The notes beneath the pieces are model-generated. The model saw nothing but the letters and a program-made list of their open reading frames with translations, was not told where the DNA came from and did not search any database. DNA of 64,000 nt from JALOOX01 sp964557955 (GTDB lineage Bacteria > Desulfobacterota > Syntrophobacteria > Syntrophobacterales > Syntrophobacteraceae): contig CAZLCS010000020.1 in the NCBI GenBank assembly GCA_964557955.1, positions 21,139 to 85,138 of the forward strand, written 5' to 3'. Each line of letters begins with the position of its first letter. Positions within the stretch are counted from its first letter, which is position 1. The translations under genes and the position numbers were made by a program. Below, piece by piece: positions 60,511-64,000 of the stretch.

Positions 60511-63177
60511 TCAATCACCTCCATATCGGTTGAAAAACCAGCTTTTGACTGCGTGGGTCAAGACTGCATAAGCAGCGAGAAAGCCCAGGATCCACAGCCA
60601 GTAGACGGGCGGCAACGGGATCATGCCGAGTGTCCCCGCAAGCGGTGAATAGGGGAGCCACGCACCGATGCCCATGATGACGAGCGTCGTCAGAGTCAGG
60701 TGCAGCGAGGCGCGACTCTGGATGAAGGGGATGCGCCGGGTTCGGATGATGTGGACGATCAGCGTCTGGGTCAGCAGCGACTCCACGAACCATCCGGTCT
60801 GAAAGAGGCTCGCGAGCGCCGCTCCCTCTTCAGGCCCCACGCCCGGATCGGCGAAGGCGCTGCACTGGAAGAAGATCCACATGAGCGCAAAGGTCGCATA
60901 ATCGAAGACCGAGCTGACCGGGCCGATGAAGATCATGAAGCGCTTCACGTTGTCGATGTTCCACTTGAGCGGCCTCGCGATCTGCTCCTCGTCCACGTTG
61001 TCGGTGGGAATGCCGGTCTGGGAGAAATCGTACAGGAGGTTGTTCGTCAGGATCTGAACCGGGAGCATCGGCAGAAACGGAAAGAGGTAGCTCGCCCCCA
61101 GCACGCTGAACATGTTGCCGAAGTTGGAGCTCGCTCCCATACGGATGTATTTGACGATGTTCGCAAAGACCCGTCTCCCCTCGACGATCCCCTCTTTGAG
61201 GACCAGCAGGCTTTTTTCGAGCAGCACGATGTCGGCCGCCTCCTTGGCCACGTCAACGCCGGAGTCCACGGAAATGCCGACATCGGCCGCCTTGAGGGCC
61301 GGTGCGTCGTTGATGCCGTCCCCCATGAATCCCACTATGCGACCGGCGCTGCGCAGCTCGCGAACGATTTGCTCCTTTTGCATCGGGGTCACCTTGACGA
61401 AGACGTCCTCCTCCTGCACCGTGCGGGAAAATTCATCCCCGGCCATGGACGACAGCTCGGCCCCCGTAACGATGCGGCGCACCGCAAGGCCCACGTCCCG
61501 ACACACTTTGCCGGTGACCAGTCCGTTGTCTCCGGTTACCACCTTCACGCGGACCCCTGTCTCGGCCAGGAGCCTCAAGGCTTCCGCCGCCGAATCCTTG
61601 GGCGGGTCGAAGAACGCGATGTAGCCCAGGAGGATCAATTCACGCTCGTCCTCCACCGTGTAGTTTGTCCTCTCGCGGGGGAATTCCCGGTAAGCGATGC
61701 CGAGCACCCGGTAGCCGTCCTTGTTGAGCCGTTCGACCTCCTCGAACAGATCGTCTCGAAGCATGTCGATCAGGGGATACACTTCCTCACCGAGCTGGTA
61801 GCGGCTGCAGCAGGCATAGATCTCCTCGACCGCCCCTTTGCAGATCAGCACATGATCACCTTCGTAGTCGACCACGACGGACATCCTGCGACGCTGGAAG
61901 TCGAAGGGCAGCTCGTCGACCAGCGTGCAGTTTCCTTCCGCATCCAGGTCCGAATGGTCGAGCACCGCCCGGTCGAGCAGGTTGCGCAGGCCGGTCTGGT
62001 AGTAGCTGTTGAGGTAGGCGTAGCTCAAAACATCTTCGCTCACGTGGCCCGTGATGTCCACGTACCGCTCCAGGATCACCCGGTCCTGCGTGAGGGTCCC
62101 CGTCTTGTCCGTGCACAGCACGTCCATGGCGCCGAAGTCCTGGATCGACGGGAGCCGTTTTACGATGACCTTCCTCCTGGCCATTGTGAGGGCGCCTTTG
62201 GCCAGGTTCACGGTCACGATCATCGGCAGCATTTCGGGCGTGAGCCCCACGGCGATGGACAGACCGAAAAGCAGGGCCTCCACCCAGTTGCCCTTGGTCA
62301 TCCCGACGATCACAAACACCGCGCACACCATGACCAGCATGAAACGGATCATGAGCCAGGTGAAGGAGCGCACCCCCTTGTCGAAGCTCGTTTCGTCCCG
62401 CTGCTCGGTCAGCCGTTGCGAAATGGAGCCGAACAGGGTCCTCTGCCCGGTGTTCACCACAACCCCGCGCGCCGTGCCGCTGGTCACACTGCTCCCGAGA
62501 AAGCAGGCATTCGGGAGGTCCCATGCCGTTCGATGTCCGGGTGGCGCCGCTCCAGCCCTTTTCTCAACGGCCATGGACTCCCCGGAGAGCGCCGCCTCGC
62601 TCACGAAAAAATCTTTTGCGCTGAGCAGTCGCAAATCGGCCGGCACGATCGATCCCGCGCTCAGGAGGACCACGTCGCCCGGCACGACTTCGGATATCTT
62701 GACCTCCGTCTCCCTTCCGTCGCGCAGGCTTCTCGTTCGCGACTGCACGCGCTTCCCCAGCGCGTCGACAGCCAGGTTCGAGCGGCGGTCCAGGATGTAG
62801 GAGAGCCCCACACTCAAGACCACCATCATCGTCACGATCACGGCCGACTTGAGCTCGCCGATGAGGCCGGAAACCGATCCGATGATCAGGAGTTGGACCA
62901 CGAGCGGGCTCTTGCACCGATGAGCGATGTCCGCCAAAAAGCCCGGACGCTTGGCCTGAGCCAGCTCGTTGCGCCCGAATTCCTCGAGGCGGCTCTCGGC
63001 TTCCTCGGTGCTCAAGCCCCGCGGGGTCGTTCGGAGCACAGAGAGGGCGTCCTTCATGGGGGAAGTGCAAAGATCGATCAAGCGCTGCTCGTGCTCGCCC
63101 GCCCGCCGCTGGGAATTCAAGTTGTCGGATTCAGCGCTTGATCCTCTGGAGCCTTTTCGGAACAGAATCGTGCTCAT
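60511..63177 (-). CDS. mgtA: MgtA-type Mg2+-transporting P-type ATPase
   Basis: 888 residues from ATG 63177 (in-frame upstream codons lack coding character). Features are the cation-ATPase N-domain (RGLSTEEAESRLEEFGRNEL), actuator TGES-type motif SEAALSGES, the phosphorylation site DKTGTLTQDRV, MVTGDN-like VVTGDNGLVTGK, GDGINDAPALKAADVGIS and about ten transmembrane helices. Sequence around LPMLPVQILTNNLLYDFSQ and DNVD is typical of MgtA/MgtB, which import Mg2+. The leader (63178-63660) shows no recognisable Mg2+-sensing RNA. Confidence 0.94.
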   Translation of the reverse strand: MSTILFRKGSRGSSAESDNLNSQRRAGEHEQRLIDLCTSPMKDALSVLRTTPRGLSTEEAESRLEEFGRNELAQAKRPGFLADIAHRCKSPLVVQLLIIGSVSGLIGELKSAVIVTMMVVLSVGLSYILDRRSNLAVDALGKRVQSRTRSLRDGRETEVKISEVVPGDVVLLSAGSIVPADLRLLSAKDFFVSEAALSGESMAVEKRAGAAPPGHRTAWDLPNACFLGSSVTSGTARGVVVNTGQRTLFGSISQRLTEQRDETSFDKGVRSFTWLMIRFMLVMVCAVFVIVGMTKGNWVEALLFGLSIAVGLTPEMLPMIVTVNLAKGALTMARRKVIVKRLPSIQDFGAMDVLCTDKTGTLTQDRVILERYVDITGHVSEDVLSYAYLNSYYQTGLRNLLDRAVLDHSDLDAEGNCTLVDELPFDFQRRRMSVVVDYEGDHVLICKGAVEEIYACCSRYQLGEEVYPLIDMLRDDLFEEVERLNKDGYRVLGIAYREFPRERTNYTVEDERELILLGYIAFFDPPKDSAAEALRLLAETGVRVKVVTGDNGLVTGKVCRDVGLAVRRIVTGAELSSMAGDEFSRTVQEEDVFVKVTPMQKEQIVRELRSAGRIVGFMGDGINDAPALKAADVGISVDSGVDVAKEAADIVLLEKSLLVLKEGIVEGRRVFANIVKYIRMGASSNFGNMFSVLGASYLFPFLPMLPVQILTNNLLYDFSQTGIPTDNVDEEQIARPLKWNIDNVKRFMIFIGPVSSVFDYATFALMWIFFQCSAFADPGVGPEEGAALASLFQTGWFVESLLTQTLIVHIIRTRRIPFIQSRASLHLTLTTLVIMGIGAWLPYSPLAGTLGMIPLPPVYWLWILGFLAAYAVLTHAVKSWFFNRYGGD

Positions 63178-63848
63178 GAGCCACCGTTTCCCCATTACCC
63201 GCGTGAAATGCACCGGAGCGTGTCGGGCTGCATCGACTTGGTCGAGCCAATGGCCTCGAGACGGCAATCCTCGGCAGCGGAATAGAAGTCTTTTACAGAG
63301 CTGGGAAGGGGAAAAGGATGGCCTCCACCGGAAGGTTTCCGAAAAGAAGCCGAAATGCCTCGTACCCTCCGCCTGCACCACAGTGTGGTCGTGGAAGAAG
63401 CGGTCGGGCGAGGAGATGAGGAGGGAAGAACCCTATATCATCCGATCACGGACGCAACTTCCACCAGCTGGTGTGTAGATCGCTCCGACTTGGGGGTTGG
63501 TCTTCGTTGTCCTTCAACGCTTTCCTTTCCAGAAAGGATTGCTTGTCATTCCAGGGATACAGCATAAGAAACCGTTCCCTGGAGCTCGCTCCCTTATTCT
63601 CCGCCTCATGCACGGTCGGACAGTACGTGTGGCGACTGAAAAGCCTCTTAAGCCTGTGCTTTCCTGATGTCAAGCAGTAAAACCGGCGTTGCCGATCTTC
63701 TTTCGAGCCTGCTCGAACCGTTGCTTCAAGCCGAGCAGCGCCCGCAATCGCTCGTCTCCCGCGCCCACGCTCTCCGGCTGCTCCATGTACTCACACTGCA
63801 AACGGGTTGAGTCCGATCCTCTTTCATCCCGAATGAACGCGAAGGATC
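63178..63848. other. Intergenic region upstream of mgtA
   Basis: About 670 bases. The only coding-like stretch is a leftward fragment of about 55 residues (63670-63840, reading RDERGSDSTRLQCEYMEQPESV) that ends at TGA 63670-63672 and has no start; it may be the tail of a gene broken by the adjacent insertion sequence. No promoter or M-box was recognised. Confidence 0.4.
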
Positions 63849-64000
63849 TTAGTAACTATCTCGGAATTCCTTCAGTGCGCAAAGCCTGCGGAACGAAAGT
63901 AGAGCGCAGGCCAGTTGGATCAAACCGAGGTAGTTGTCCGAGTTATTGTCATACCGGACAAGGATAGCTCGGCACTTTGAAAGCCGTGCCAAGGTTCGCT
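63849..64000 (-). mobile_element. IS5-family transposase, C-terminal part
   Basis: The minus strand reads about 49 codons ending at TAA 63849-63851: RTLARLSKCRAILVRYDNNS, then YLGLIQLACALLSFRRL. The pattern R..ARL.KCR.I.VRYD.....Y.G...LA.ALL..RR is the C-terminus of IS5-family DDE transposases. The gene continues beyond the window. No inverted repeat could be checked. Confidence 0.75.

Noticed and set aside
63178..63660. M-box or other Mg2+ riboswitch before mgtA
   Set aside because: No M-box-like conserved sequence was found.
63689..63967. Rightward frame of 92 codons near the right edge
   Set aside because: It lies opposite the IS5-like transposase end and has no domain.
1..64000. CRISPR array or rRNA operon
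   Set aside because: No regularly spaced identical repeats and no rRNA sequence were seen.

Overview
The window looks like a chromosomal segment of a GC-rich anaerobic deltaproteobacterium (Desulfobacterota), probably a sulfate-reducing or syntrophic lineage near Syntrophobacter. This is inferred from gene content: heterodisulfide-reductase (HdrA/MvhD) fusions with a formate dehydrogenase, desulfoferrodoxin plus cytochrome bd for oxygen defence, a sigma-54 enhancer-binding regulator, and the conserved rlmB-gmk-remA-yicC block. No database search was possible.

Layout. 1-2.8 kb: a Fur/PerR-like operator facing off the left edge, a small c-type cytochrome, a U32-like protein and a gene-free repeat region. 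2.8-13.1 kb: an energy module made of HdrA with an embedded GltD-like module, a Cys-type formate dehydrogenase (FdhA), a frameshifted DUF1573 lipoprotein and an HdrA-MvhD fusion. 13.1-15.2 kb: a selC-shaped tRNA with a cysteine (GCA) anticodon and U73, followed by selB interrupted by an in-frame TAA. 15.3-24 kb: housekeeping genes: SH3 protein, tatD-maf-yggS, and a leftward cluster yggT-divIVA-trm112-rfaE1-DUF4416-yicC-remA-gmk-rlmB. 24.3-31 kb: a PAS/sigma-54 activator, TGAGACAT inverted repeats, a -24/-12 promoter, then a small protein, flavodoxin, desulfoferrodoxin, cydAB and a c-type cytochrome.

32.7-58.2 kb is a large metal or metal-chelate uptake island. It holds exbD-exbB-tonB, two TonB-dependent receptors, a FecCD/BtuCDF-type ABC importer, a TrmO-like protein, a flavin-reductase-like protein and two exported FmdE paralogues. 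A leftward unit then carries a lipoprotein with two tetrapyrrole-methylase domains, a DUF4198 protein, an APC permease fused to a CbiL-like domain, and a NikABCDE/Dpp-type ABC importer with a cytosolic FmdE. Several transcription units here begin with a leader containing a strong intrinsic terminator, which suggests shared attenuation. The right end carries an MntA-HepT pair (hepT frameshifted), an sfsA remnant, a PTS EIIA-like protein with an MgtA-type Mg2+ ATPase, and the end of an IS5-like transposase.

The most notable signal is at 8.4-15.2 kb. The formate dehydrogenase has Cys where selenoenzymes have Sec, the adjacent selC-like tRNA is converted to a cysteine tRNA, and SelB has lost its mRNA-binding C-terminus. 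This reads as a selenocysteine locus that switched to cysteine, or one that is decaying.
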